Source: Raffaelea ambrosiae
Lineage: Eukaryota; Ascomycota; Sordariomycetes; Ophiostomatales; Ophiostomataceae
Reading direction: 5' to 3'
Assembly: GCA_002778195.1 (NCBI GenBank)
Contig: PCDI01000004.1
Location: 1,434,733-1,498,732, forward strand
Length of the DNA stretch: 64,000 nucleotides
Shown here: positions 21,564-32,436 of the stretch, piece after piece
How the letters are laid out: each line of letters opens with the position of its first letter
How positions within the stretch are numbered: the stretch's first letter is position 1
Translations under genes and position numbers: made by a program
The notes under the pieces: generated by a model
Database searches by the model: none
Told to the model about the DNA's origin: nothing
The model's input: the letters and a program-made list of their open reading frames with translations, nothing else

Positions 21564-23283
21564 GGAAGAGAGAGAGAGAGAGAGAGAGAGGCTGGAAAAG
21601 AGAAAAAAGAGGTGAAAGAGAGAAAGAAGAATAAAAAGGAATATGCAAATATGTTTGTTTGGAACTAGTTCGGGGGATAGCGGCTTTCACTCTTTTTCTT
21701 CTTATCTCTTTGTCGGCCATTTATTATCATTTGTGGTGTATTTTTACCCAAAGCTTTTTGTACAATCCTTTTCCTCTTCTTGGGAGGTATTAATTGTATA
21801 TATATATGTGTGTATGCATGCATGCGTGTACGGCGCGTACGTGCGTATTAAATGTGCACGGCTGGGACCCAGCGAATCCTTTTACACGGCAAGGAGCGGT
21901 GTCGAAAGGAGACAAATCGTATGAGGTGGTGGCCAAGAGGAGTAAGCCTACGCCAAGTTTAGCGAATTTTGTCTTCAAAACCGGCAGCTTCATGCGAGAC
22001 GCTTGGCTGTGCTCGTGGTCGCTGGGGCCCCTTGCAATTCTTTTTTCTTTTTTTCTCTTGTTCTTCTTTATGCCGTGAATTGGGGGTTTGCCTGTGAGGC
22101 GTTTTTATTTTAATCATTACGTGTATGGTATAAGACTTTGATTGTATGCGAAATGCAGCCAAAACCCACGGAGTAGACGTGTTCGCCCCAATTGTCGGAA
22201 TTCAAAAGCCAAAAGCAGTAACAATGAAAAAAAAAAATAAGAAATTTATGTAATATGCATACTCGGTATAAATTCCAAAGAATAAAATAGAAGGGAAAAA
22301 AAAACATGAAAATAAAGAAATACAAAACACAAATAGTGCGAATAGTTTCAAAAAAAAAAAACGACAGTATATATATATCCATGCATAAAAATAAAAGAAA
22401 TCCCGTCTTCCCCATTTTCCGCCCCTCCCCAACAGTTCTACATAAAAACATAGATTTTTTTCTTTTCCTCTTTTTTTCTTCTTCTTCTTCATGCAAAGTT
22501 GTCTCCCAAGAATTCCCACGACAAGGGGATGGTGACAAGGAGAAAGAGGGTGGGTAGTAACAGCACCATGCGACGGGGTGTTGGTCGAGTGTTTGTGAGA
22601 GTAGTGGAAGTAGTGGTGGTGGCGGCGGAAGTGGTAATGGTGGGGGGTGTCTGTGACAATGCGTCTGCTTTGGGTGGTCCTTTGGGTGGTCCTCCTCTGG
22701 ATGTTGTGCTCCTGGCCATGGCCGTGGCCGTGGCCGTGGCCGTGGCCGTGGTTCGTGTTGGTCCTTTTGATCCTGTTTCTTCTGCCGTTGCGGCTTCGGA
22801 TCCCGTCGTTCTCATCGTTCCTATCGTTGTGGTCGGGTCTGTCCCGCTGGTGTCTGTTCCGACCATGTTGTTTTCTGATGTTTTCGATGCTTTTTCATAT
22901 GCTGCTTTTGCTTCTGCTTCTGCTGCTGCTGCCTCTTCTTTCGGGCCATGTAGTCACAGTTCACTGTCGGCACGGTGGTGCTGCTGGTGGTGCATCGTGG
23001 CGGCATCGCCGACCTGGCGGCGCTCGGATACTTCGCGCGAGTCCTTCAGACGGGTCTGCGCATGGATGCTGAGTGGCGTGACTGTCGACAATTGTTGTGG
23101 AGACGTCGTCGTCGTCACCGACGGAGAGGGGGGTGGTGTCGGTAGGGATGTGGATGTGGGTGCGGGTGCGGGTTCGGATGTAGATGATTCATTCGTGGTG
23201 GATGGGGATGATGGTGCTGTTTTGGCTGCTTTTCCTTTTGTCAATCCTCGAGACTTTGCGGGGTCCCTCCTGACGGCTAATTG
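21564..23283. other. Convergent intergenic region between DPL1 and the PDK gene
   Basis: About 1.7 kb. The first 900 bases are AT-rich with A/T homopolymers and TATATA stretches and look like 3' UTR or spacer. The second half contains open frames on both strands, discussed as a possible unassigned minus-strand gene. A hexamer repeat (about five GGCCGT units) lies at 22714-22751. Confidence 0.5.
22489..23244 (-). other. Possible unrecognised minus-strand coding region (weak)
   Basis: Minus-strand frames here have protein-like pieces. The first (from 23244) is Ser/Thr/Pro-rich and ends TRLKDSREVSERRQ. A possible 54-base intron would lead to VNCDYMARKKR followed by Gln/Lys repeats. A third frame (22866-22489) ends with a hydrophobic segment, VLLLPTLFLLVTIPLSWEFL, just before the stop, as in a tail-anchored protein. 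I could not join the three pieces with clean splice sites, and low-complexity DNA can produce such frames by chance. No family is recognised. Confidence 0.2.
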
Positions 23284-24857
23284 CTATTGCAAAGGCTCTG
23301 AGGAGCTGGACAGGCGGTTGAGATGGAGGTAGACGTCGGTACCATAGCTGTTGGGAGGCAAAAGGGATGCGTGTTAGCAGTGTGAGAAAAAAATAAAAAT
23401 AAAAATAAAAAAGAACAAAGAAATAAAAGGAACAAAGATCGGGTTTCAAAATCCGACAAGCCTGGACAACTCACCCCTCCATACTGATCAGCTTGAGATC
23501 GCCGCCAAAGTACCGTGCGTACAGCCTCGATATAGGCAGGCCGTACCCAAAGCCGGCCATGGGCGCCTTGAAATCGCTCTTGTCAAAGTCCGGGTCGAGG
23601 CTGGGGGTGGAGTCGACGGTGGTGTACATGTACGTCCAGACCAGGGGGATGGCGCTGCGGGGGATGCCGCCGCCCTCGTCGGAGATCTTGATGGTGATGT
23701 CCTCGCGGCCCTCGGCGACGATGACCTTGGTGACGGGGAACTCCTGCTTGTCCTGGCCGTGGCGCTCGACGACGGCGCGCAGCGAGTTCTTGAGGGTCTC
23801 GAAGAGCATGTGGGACAGGTGGCCGGGGACGTACATGAAGTTGAGGCCGGGGTTGCAGACGAGCTGGATCTTGGGCGACTCGAAGAGGCCGTAGTGGTCC
23901 TCGCAGACGAAGCGGGCGTTCTCGATGGCCTCCTGGGCGAGGTCGTGGACGTTGGTCTTGGTGCAGATGATGCCGACGTAGGTGGGGTCGCGGTGGTGGC
24001 TCTGGTCGGTCAGGGCAATGTGCTGGCCAATCAGCATGCGGATGCCGATGCGCGACATGTAGAAGCGGTCGAGGAAGGCCTGGATGTTGTGGTCGATCTG
24101 CATGCGCTGGCGCTTGCGCTTGTACTCGAGGATGCCCTGCGCCATGGTGGTGACGACGCCGTCGTGGCGTCGCTTGATCTTGTGCAGCGTCTGGGCAAAG
24201 CGCTGGTTGTACAGGTGCAGCGCCGACGGCCAGTCGCCCGAGTCGTCCACCATGGCAAAGTAGCGGCGCGGCGACGCGTGCTTCTTGGAGGCCAGCCCGT
24301 TGCCCGTGGGCGGCGCCGTGCTGTACTCGTGGCCCTCGAGGCTCGGGTTCTTGGTGGCCTCCGCCAGCAGCTGCTGCGAGTGGCCGCCGCCGTTCTTGCC
24401 GGCGGTGCGGCCCGGCCGCAGCAGCCGGTCGCGCGTGTTCTGGTCCAGGTTGGGCCGCGGCAGCGTGGTGATCTCCTCGAACGACTGGGCGTACCAGTCC
24501 TGGACTTTGCGGACAGACGGCATGTCGCTGAGGCCATCGGGCAGGTTCTCGAGCTCCTGGACGCGGTGTGCCAGGCGGATGGGCAGCTCCTCGGCGAGGA
24601 AGTTGGACGCGCGGAAGAGCGTGCCTTGGGGATGTTAGTGTGAGGGAGGAGAGACAGGCGCGGGAGACTAAAAGAGGAGGTAGGGACGAAAGAGGACGAG
24701 AAGAGACGAAAAAAAAAAAAACAAAAAAAAAACACCTACCCACGGATGGCTTTTCGCCAAACTGGACCATCTGGCGCAAGCTCACGCCCGTGGCCGGGAA
24801 GTTGGAGTAGTGCTTGATGGTGTCCATCAGCCGCTCCGTTTTTTTCCACGACATCAT
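23284..24857 (-). CDS. Mitochondrial pyruvate dehydrogenase kinase (PDK/BCKDK family)
   Basis: Exons 24857-24740, 24624-23475 and 23347-23284 give 443 residues. It starts MMSWKKTERLMDTIKHYSNF. The N-terminal regulatory helices include SLRQMVQFGEKPS and ASNFLAEELPIRLAHRVQEL. The GHKL ATP-binding fold shows the N box (HMLFETLKNSLRAV), the G1 box (DEGGGIP) and the G2 box (AGFGYGLPISRLYARYFGG). The C-terminus ends NRLSSSSEPLQ. Such kinases phosphorylate and switch off the E1 alpha subunit of mitochondrial pyruvate dehydrogenase. The close branched-chain ketoacid dehydrogenase kinases share these motifs, so substrate choice is inferred. A Lys/Gly/Ser-rich insert of about 50 residues sits between QDWYAQSFEEI and the helical bundle. 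The last coding exon is only 64 bases. Confidence 0.92.
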
Positions 24858-26809
24858 GGGCAGCTGGGGGGGAGCTGGGGAGGCTCGCTGAGGAGGAGGA
24901 GGAGGAGGAGGAGGAAAGGTGTCAGGTAAAGGACGATGGTGTTATGCCAATGGGCGAGCCGATGGGCAGGCCAATGGACGGCAGTCTGCGACGGCGGCGA
25001 CTCGAGAGGGTGCCCCAGTTACCGCGGCGTCCGGGGTCCCATGAGAGACCGGGCCTGTGGACAAGGCCGAGGAGAAGAGGTGAAGGTCGAGAAGGGCCGA
25101 GGACGGGCGAGATGCCGTGTTGGGAGGGCCGAGAAGCGGCAGGAAGCCCGGGATGAGACACACGAGCAGCGGCTGCGACTGGTCAGGACAGCGGCGACTC
25201 GGGGCACGTCCAGGCGGTCGATCGAGCGATGGCGAGCGTGTGGCAGGCGTTCTGCTGTCGTTCTGTGTCGTTCTGTGTCGTTTCTGGCCGGTTTGGACGG
25301 TTGTGGCGGCTGTGATAGTCGGGGGGGCAGCGTTTCCTTGTTTTTTCTTCCTTTGGGTTTTCTTCTTTTTACTTGTTTCTTTTTTCTCTTTTTTCTTTTC
25401 TGCTGCTTCCCACACAAATCGTCCCAACAAAGACACCACACTAGCAGCAATGGGCACACGAGCAGCAAATGGGGCACCGGAAAGAAGGGGAGGCGATCTG
25501 GACTGGCGAGGACAATTGGTCGACAGAGCCACACACATCGGCTCATGTGCTGCGCATATCCTTTTTTTTTTGCCTTTCCTGCTCGGCTGGCAAAGTCTGG
25601 GGTGACTCCTCTGCGCCTGCAAGAGGCGCTAGTCAAGGGCAGCGACCACAGCTCCCAGAACGTGCCCCTCCAAAGCCGAAAAAGCCCCCAGCGCGGCCGC
25701 GTGCCATTGGCCAACCCCACAGTTTGGCTCTCCCGCCGAGGTAGTGGCCAAATCCGCAGCAGCACAAGAGGACAATGGACGAGGTACTCCGTGCGCTGAG
25801 AGAGCACAAAGAGGCGATGACGCACTGTCTCACTCACCGAGACATGTATCCGTTGGCCAAGTATGGACTACGAGTAATAGCTACATAGTAAGTAGCTGCT
25901 GTGTTCACTGGACGTGCTACTGTCCCACGGCGGGAGCCACACAACACTCGCCCATTAATACTCGTAAGATCGTTACCGTCCTCCCGTCTCAAGATACATC
26001 TGTTCATGTGCTCCTTCTCTCCCTGCTACAGTGCATAGCGCGTCCCCAAATCAAGCTCTCTGACGTGCCCATGACTCAACCATCTCGGCAGGGCCGCTGC
26101 CCACCGCAGCTCAGACAGTCCTGGCGATCCTGGCCGTGCAGCCAGAACAGAAGCCAGAGCAGAAGCCAGAGCATCCTCTCCTCGTGTGACGCACCCAGCC
26201 ATCAACACTGTGGCTACCTTCTCCAGCACCTCGTTTCCCCCAGTGTGGGCAGCCCCGGAAGAGCGCTGGCTGTTTCTCGGGCCATCGGAAACTTCAGGAT
26301 ATAGCGCCTGTCCGGTATTGCACCGTGCATACGAGCACGTTGTCTCCACCCCGCACGGCGTACAAACACCGGAAGCCAAACGCCGCTCCAGCTCTGCCAC
26401 GAAATGCGTCTTTGTCGATTTGGGCCCTGCTGGCGTGTTCCCCCTGGTGTCTCTCCTCTTTGTTCCTTCTCCACCAAACGTGTGCTTTTTCTGCAACGCT
26501 CTTCCCTACCTGCAGGGCCAATCCCGAAGACCTCCGATTTCCCCTTTTCTCCAGACGAGAACCACCACTGCCCGCCGCCGCTCTGCCGTCCGCTGGGGCT
26601 AGCCTTACCAGACGCGTTTGGCCTAGTGAGTTAGTCAGCTGGACGTCCCGTCCGGACCACCGGCGCCTTCCCCCCCCCCCCCCAAATAGTCACGCGACTT
26701 GGACAAGCGCGTTCAAGACGCGTCGGCGTTTCGGCCAGCCTCTCTCCGACCCCTCCGCAGCCAAGAGCCCTTCCCGAGAAGAGAACCGCACCAGAATGAC
26801 ACCGCCGGC
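24858..26809. promoter_or_regulatory. Divergent intergenic region, PDK / coiled-coil gene
   Basis: Nearly 2 kb between divergent start codons. A run of GGA triplets lies at about 24892-24915. Open frames in this stretch exist on both strands but carry no recognisable domain and look like shadows of GC-rich spacer. The last 400 bases are pyrimidine-rich, probably the leader of the plus-strand gene. Confidence 0.45.
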
Positions 26810-28503
26810 ATGCAGGACTCGTCGCCGCCTGCTGCCGCCCGTCCGGCAACGCCGCCACCGGCGTCTGCCGCGTCTGCACGGGGCCCGTCTGTCGGTGGCA
26901 GCCCCGAACATGTGGCCTCGGCCTTGACTCCGTCCCCGGCCGCATCGGGCCCGTCAGGCCGTCCGACCTCCCGGAACACCAGCATGAGCATGAGCCTGTA
27001 CCACCTGGGCATCGTCACATCGCCACTGGCATCACCCTTGCGCCGGCAGGTGTCCTTCCGGGCACGGGACGCGGATGAAAACAGCAGCGATGACAATGGC
27101 GGGGACGACGACGAAGACAACGGCGATCATGACGACGAGGATGACGATGGTAGTAGCCGCAAAAGCAACAACAGCTATGAGGAAAGCCTCGCCGAAGACA
27201 GCAAGGACGTTCTCATTGACCGGCTCAATGACCTGGTGCGGCATCTGACGGAATCTACGTCTTCTCCCTCCGTCGGCGGCGGCGGCGGTCATCCAGGCGC
27301 CTCTCCATCGACGGGATCGCATGCTTACCTGCACGATGGCCAGGTCATCAGTGCTCTCCACTCGCGCGTCGATGAGATGGAGTCCGTCCTAGCTGCCGCT
27401 GAAGCGGCGGCCGCGACGTCGCGGCAGAGTCATCGTCGCCACCGTCGCCAGCGCAGTGGCGGCAGCGGCCGGCTGCCGCCGAGGATGATGACGAGCCGCG
27501 AATCAACGCAGACGAGCGTGGACGAGGCGACTACGGATGCGACTACGGATCTTCCGCAACGGAGCCGTTTCCTCCTCGAGGCAGCACCGATCATTTCCGA
27601 CCTCAGCGTGCCACTTCCCGTTCTTGTCGCCTCTGCTTCGGTGACCGATGTGAGCCAGGAAGGCGTCAGACTGCCGGGGCCTCCCGAAGAGATCCATGGA
27701 GAGCATGGCGGTGCAGGGAGCCCTCCTCTTTTGGACGTCACTCGGGACAATCCTGCTCGAGAAGATCCAGCGGAGGAAGAGCCGACGCCAACCAAGCCGG
27801 CTTCAGTTCCTCGCCAAGTGACCGCCGCTTGCGATGAGCTCGCCGACGATCTCTCCACCGTCCTAGCCAACCTGACCAGGCGGACGCAAGAAGCTGAGGT
27901 ATATATATATAGAGAGAGAGAGAGACATTTTTTCTCCCCCGTTTTACAACGTCTCTTGTGGTCAAAATAGTATGGCACTAACGTATCATGCAGGCCATCC
28001 AAAAAGCTCTCTTGGACCAGCTTGTCGCCGCCGAAGAGCGTATTGCGGCGCTCGAAGCCAATCTCCAGGCTCTGGCCGCTGCTGCCGCTGACCAGCAGGA
28101 GGCCCATGCGTCCGAGGTCTCGTTCTTGCGTCTGCAGCTGCGGGGCATCGAGGTGCGCTGCCGGGCGTACGTGCCAGCAGACGCCGATCCGGAGCTGGCC
28201 GAGAGCATTGAAAACTGGAAGGCCGACTGGGCCGCCTTGCAGGCGAAGCTGGCCGAGGAACGCAAGCAGAAAGGAGGGGAGGAGGAGGAGGAGGAGGAGG
28301 AGGGGTGTCGACACAGCCGGCCCATTCTGCCAAAGAGCCAGTTTAGCCAGCACAGTCACAGCCTGTCCATACTGGACGACAGCCTTGTGCTGGGCCACCG
28401 CTACGATATCACCACCACCCGGCAACAGCTTGGTCGCAGCAGCAGCACCACCAACACCAAGAACTTTGCAACAAACAGGTCGTCGGTCTTGAGCGGCGGA
28501 TGA
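26810..28503 (+). CDS. Unidentified acidic coiled-coil protein
   Basis: Exons 26810-27898 and 27994-28503 give 532 residues. The start is the first in-frame ATG (MQDSSPPAAARPATPPPASA). The protein has a Pro/Ala/Ser-rich N-terminus, a short segment SMSMSLYHLGIVTSPLASPL followed by RRQVSFRARD, an Asp-rich block (about residues 90-115), then VLIDRLNDLVRHLTE. Predicted coiled coils lie at VISALHSRVDEMESVLAAAE and, after the intron, AIQKALLDQLVAAEERIAAL. A Glu run follows KLAEERKQKGG. The intron between the halves starts with a TA/GA dinucleotide run. The helix heptads across the splice junction support the model. No family was recognised. RRQVSF resembles a basophilic kinase site, which is only suggestive. 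Confidence 0.65.
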
Positions 28504-29876
28504 CGACACAAACAAACCCAAACTACGAAAATCTTGAGAAAAAAAAAACATCTACAAAGGCGCACTATGGGGAACAAGGAACATGCCCAAATTTTTTTTT
28601 TTTTGAGATACCCCCGTCATCTTTTGCTTATTCATGTTGGTCACGAACGAGATGTAATTATGAAAGACTTGAATGTACTCTTTGAAAGGTCAACTGGGCT
28701 ACAAACAGAACCAAAACAATGTGAAAGCCGCGGGGCAAAGCCCACTATCATCCAAGCATATTCGAAAGCAGCTGTCGCACTGGTCGGGACGGCGAAGACA
28801 TTGAGCGTTGGGGATGCAAGGAATTGAGACGCGGATGGATGGATGCAGGGTGGACGGGCGCCGAACCGTCCAGACATCTAGTTGGCGTCGCATGCCGTGG
28901 ATTCTCGTTTTCAAAAGATGCGTAACCACGGTTGTGTAGTTTGACCTCCACACGAAAATGCAAAGGAGCAAGGTGGTCTTGCCTTGAGCAGCCACCACAC
29001 ACCGATCCAAGAACAAAAAGAAGGTTTGCTGATCATATTTTGATCTTTGAAACTCCTCCTGGCAAGAGAAAAGGCAGAACAAGAGAACAAGAGGAACGGT
29101 TCTTGGAAAGAATCGTCGGCGAATAATAAGAGAGAGTGCGTGTGTGTCACGTGACCATATACCTACACATTCTGGAGAGATGGGGGAACGCCGAAAAAGT
29201 TTCTGCGTTTTGCGTTCTGTATCGTCCCTGGTTTGCTGGTTTGGGCCGTCATCCGAGAGACTCTCTTCTCTTTCCATCTAGGCCAGCAGAGACAAGCCAG
29301 CAACGGGGGAGAGGGCCAGCCAGAGGAAATCGGTTGGTCTCCGGGTTCCCCCCCCCCGCCCCCCGGCGGCACGAGTTCGGCTCGTGGCAGCACAGTCATT
29401 GAGACGTGTTGGAAGGAGGGGGGTGTTTACGTCGGCCCAGCAAGTGGCCGGCAGCATCGAAGTAAAAAGGGTTGGTCAGGGGGTTGATGCTGCGCATGGA
29501 GAAGAAAGAAACCGACAAAGAAGCAGGAAAGAAAGTTCACAATGGTCACTCGTTGAAGAGAGAGCAGGGCTTTGATGTCTGAAAATTTCCCAGGCGATAG
29601 AAAAAAGCTAAACAGAAAGTACGGTCGTGAATATATGAAAAAAAAGAAAATCGTTAGCTAATAAGAGGGGACTCACACCAGAAACAAGAATCAAAAAATC
29701 AAAAAATCAAAAAGTAGCCGTTCCCATCCAGATATCGCTTTCTCCGTTTCCGTTCGTGCCGCACTTCCTCGCCCCTTCCGGTCCTCCACGCTTCCTAACT
29801 TACAATGTATACCTGTCTTCTCTCGCCCTGTCTTCTCTCGCCCTCGGTCTTGCCCTCGGGTCCACCCCCCCCCCTC
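28504..29876. other. Convergent intergenic region (coiled-coil gene / Hsp70-like gene)
   Basis: About 1.4 kb between two stop codons, probably 3' UTRs plus spacer, with A and T homopolymers. No gene, RNA or mobile element seen. Confidence 0.55.
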
Positions 29877-32436
29877 CTAATGGAACTCCGCCTCGACGCG
29901 CCCATAGCGCACGCCGTCCACCTTGAGCTCAAAGCCCAGGCCGGCACTGTCCACGACCATCTCGAGGGTAAAGTCCAGGTTGTCAAACTCGACGCCGCGC
30001 GTGGTGGTCAGGCGCGTAAACAGGCTCCGCGGCACCGCGCTCAGGTCCGTCGTCAGCGTGCACACGTGCACCAGGTCGCCGCCGCTGCGCGAGTAGGCCT
30101 CGGGCGGCTCGTCGGCGGCGCAGGCGATCAGGTCGTCGGTGACGTGCAGCGACTGGCCGGGCCGGAAGTTGCGCGTGTAGTGGAAGGCAATGGGCGACAG
30201 CGGCGAGATGGAGTCGCCCTTGGCAATGTGCCACTGCATGCGGTTCGCCACCATCCAGCGCTCCCACAGCGGCGACCAGTAGCGCTCGCCGACGTCGTGC
30301 TTGGCCTCGTCGTACACCGTCGCGTACGACGTGCCGTAGTGGTAGCGCGCCCGCCGCGACAGCACCATGCTGCCCTCCAGGCCGCGCAGCACCGCGCCCC
30401 GCACCACCGCCGTCCACGCATACACCGGCTGCATCACCTCGATGGGCGCCGCCGCCGCCGCCGCCGCCGCCGCCAGGAGATCCGACGACGACGGCGTGGC
30501 GTGGGCCACGGCGTGCGTGGGGCGCTCGCTGTAGGGCGGCGGCGGCATGGCGATGGCGCTGGCCGCGGCGCTGGCGCCCGCCAAGTCGCCCGCCATACCG
30601 CCGCCACCACCACCACCACCACCACCAACACCACCACCGGCGCCGCCGCCGCCGCTGCCGCCGCCGCCGCCGCCACCGCCAGGACCGCCAAAGTGTGCCT
30701 TGAGACGACGGTACAGGTAGTCGCTCTGGCCGAAGCCGCCGACGAGGATGATGCCCGAGACGATGCCGCCCTTGGCCCGCAGGCCGTCGACCTGGCCCTG
30801 CACCAGGTCGCAGACTTCGTTGACGACAGGCTCAAAGATGGCCTTGACCTGGTCGGCATCCATGACCAGGAAGCCCGAGTCGAGGCCGGCTTCTTCGTCG
30901 TCCGGCAGGCCGGGGAATCTGCACCAGAGCCGTTAGCAAACGTGTGCGTGTTGGCGATGTACGTGGATATGTGCTTGTTTATGTGCTTGTTCAAACATGT
31001 GTGTGTGTGTGTACAACATGGATCACCAAACAGGACAGGGGATGGGCAATATGGGATCTCTCCAAAGTAGGGGGGGGGGGGCCAACGCACGGAATGTTGA
31101 TTTCTTGGTGCTCGTCTTCGTGAAAGTTGCGCTTGACAAACTCTTCAAAGTAGCGCAGCCCCATCTGCCAGGTCTTGCCCTTTTTGGTCTTCATGTCGTC
31201 GAAGCGGCTGGCGCCCAGGCGGCTGCGGACGTGCTCCTCGAAGCGGTAGTTGAGGAAGGCGCTGCCGCAGAGCCCGCCGGTGCCGACGGCGGACTCCTCG
31301 ACGCGCAGCGGCTTGAGCGAGATGATCTTGTAGGCGATGAGGTCGACGGTGCCGCCGCCGCCGTCGCAGACGATAAAGTTGTCGCCGACGTTGAGGTGGT
31401 TGGGCTGGATGGCCTTGAGCGTGTAGACGGCGGCGGCCTCGGGCTCGCTGATCATCTGCAGGGACGCGCGGTCGCCCATGCCGGCGCGCTCGGCCGCCAG
31501 CAGCGTCGTGTTCTTGGCCGCGTCCGACCACACGGCCGGGCACGTCAGCACAAAGTCGACGCGCGTCGACGCCATAAACGACGCCCCGTAGCGCCGCGCC
31601 AGCGTGTCCATCGTGTGCCGGTAGATCTGCGTCAGGTAGTCCGCCACCGCGTCCACCACCGTCTTGTGGAACGTGCTCAGCTGCGCCGCCGTCTCCAGCG
31701 GGCTCACGTAGAACGGCAGCTTCTGCGACCGGTCCAGAAACAGCTTGATGCACCGCAGTCGCGGCTCCTCCGGCTTGAACTGGAAGCCCCACCGCACCGC
31801 CGGCGGCGTCCCCACCGCCGCGTCCGCCGGCAGGTCGTACATGATCTCCGTCGGCACCTTGTCCGACGTGATCCCGTTGCCGCCGGGCCACGTCTTGATG
31901 ATCTCAATGTCGTCCGGCATCGGCGTGTACACCGCCGCCACCCCCGAAAACGTCGTGCCAAAGTCCACGCCCACAATCAGCCGGTCCGCCACCGGCGTGA
32001 AGTCGCGCACCGGCTCGCGGATGGGGCCGTGGATGGCCTCGGCCGCCGACGGCGAGGCGGTCGCGGCCGCCGTGGTGCCGGCCCCGGACATGGGTCCCAG
32101 CGATGGTGCCATCCCGTTGAGGCTTGGTGCCGCCGCTGTCGCCGCCGTCGCCGCCGTCGCCGCCGCCGATCCGTGCAAGGCCGACGGCCCGCCCACCGCC
32201 GACGACGGACTCAGCCGGCCGCCATTGGCAACACTGCCGGCTGCTGCCAGCGACGCGCCGGACAGCGACGCCGGCGTCAGCAGCAGCGACGACGTCGACG
32301 ACGACGGGTGGGACCGGGGTGGCAGCGGCGGCGGCGGCGTGTAGGTGCCAAAGTAGCTGCTCCGGGGGTCGGTCCGGCTGTTGCTGGTGCGCTGGCTGGA
32401 CGACGCCGGCCGGAGAGGGATGCTGCCGTTGTTCAT
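29877..32436 (-). CDS. Fungal Hsp70-like ATPase-fold protein
   Basis: Exons 32436-31091 and 30918-29877 give 795 residues. An N-terminal extension of about 140 residues is Ser/Pro/Ala-rich. Then come the actin/Hsp70 ATPase motifs: phosphate-1 LIVGVDFGTTFSGVAAVY, connect-1 MISEPEAAAVYTLKA, phosphate-2 FIVCDGGGGTVDLIAYKI and adenosine SGIILVGGFGQSDYLYRRLK. There is no canonical Hsp70 substrate-binding domain or C-terminal lid. These features match the expanded fungal Hsp70-like group related to vertebrate HSPA12, whose roles are mostly unknown. A poly-Gly then Ala-rich insert (about 70 residues) follows the adenosine motif, and poly-Ala lies nearby. The upstream in-frame codon at 32520 is TTG, so the ATG at 32436 was chosen. 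Confidence 0.85.

Noticed and set aside
22499..23332. Plus-strand 277-residue Val/Ala/Ser-rich frame
   Set aside because: It is a composition artefact of simple repeats. It has no domain, and its downstream end overlaps the last coding exon of the PDK gene on the other strand.
29805..31070. Plus-strand 421-residue frame
   Set aside because: Antisense of the Hsp70-like C-terminal exon and its intron. No domain visible.
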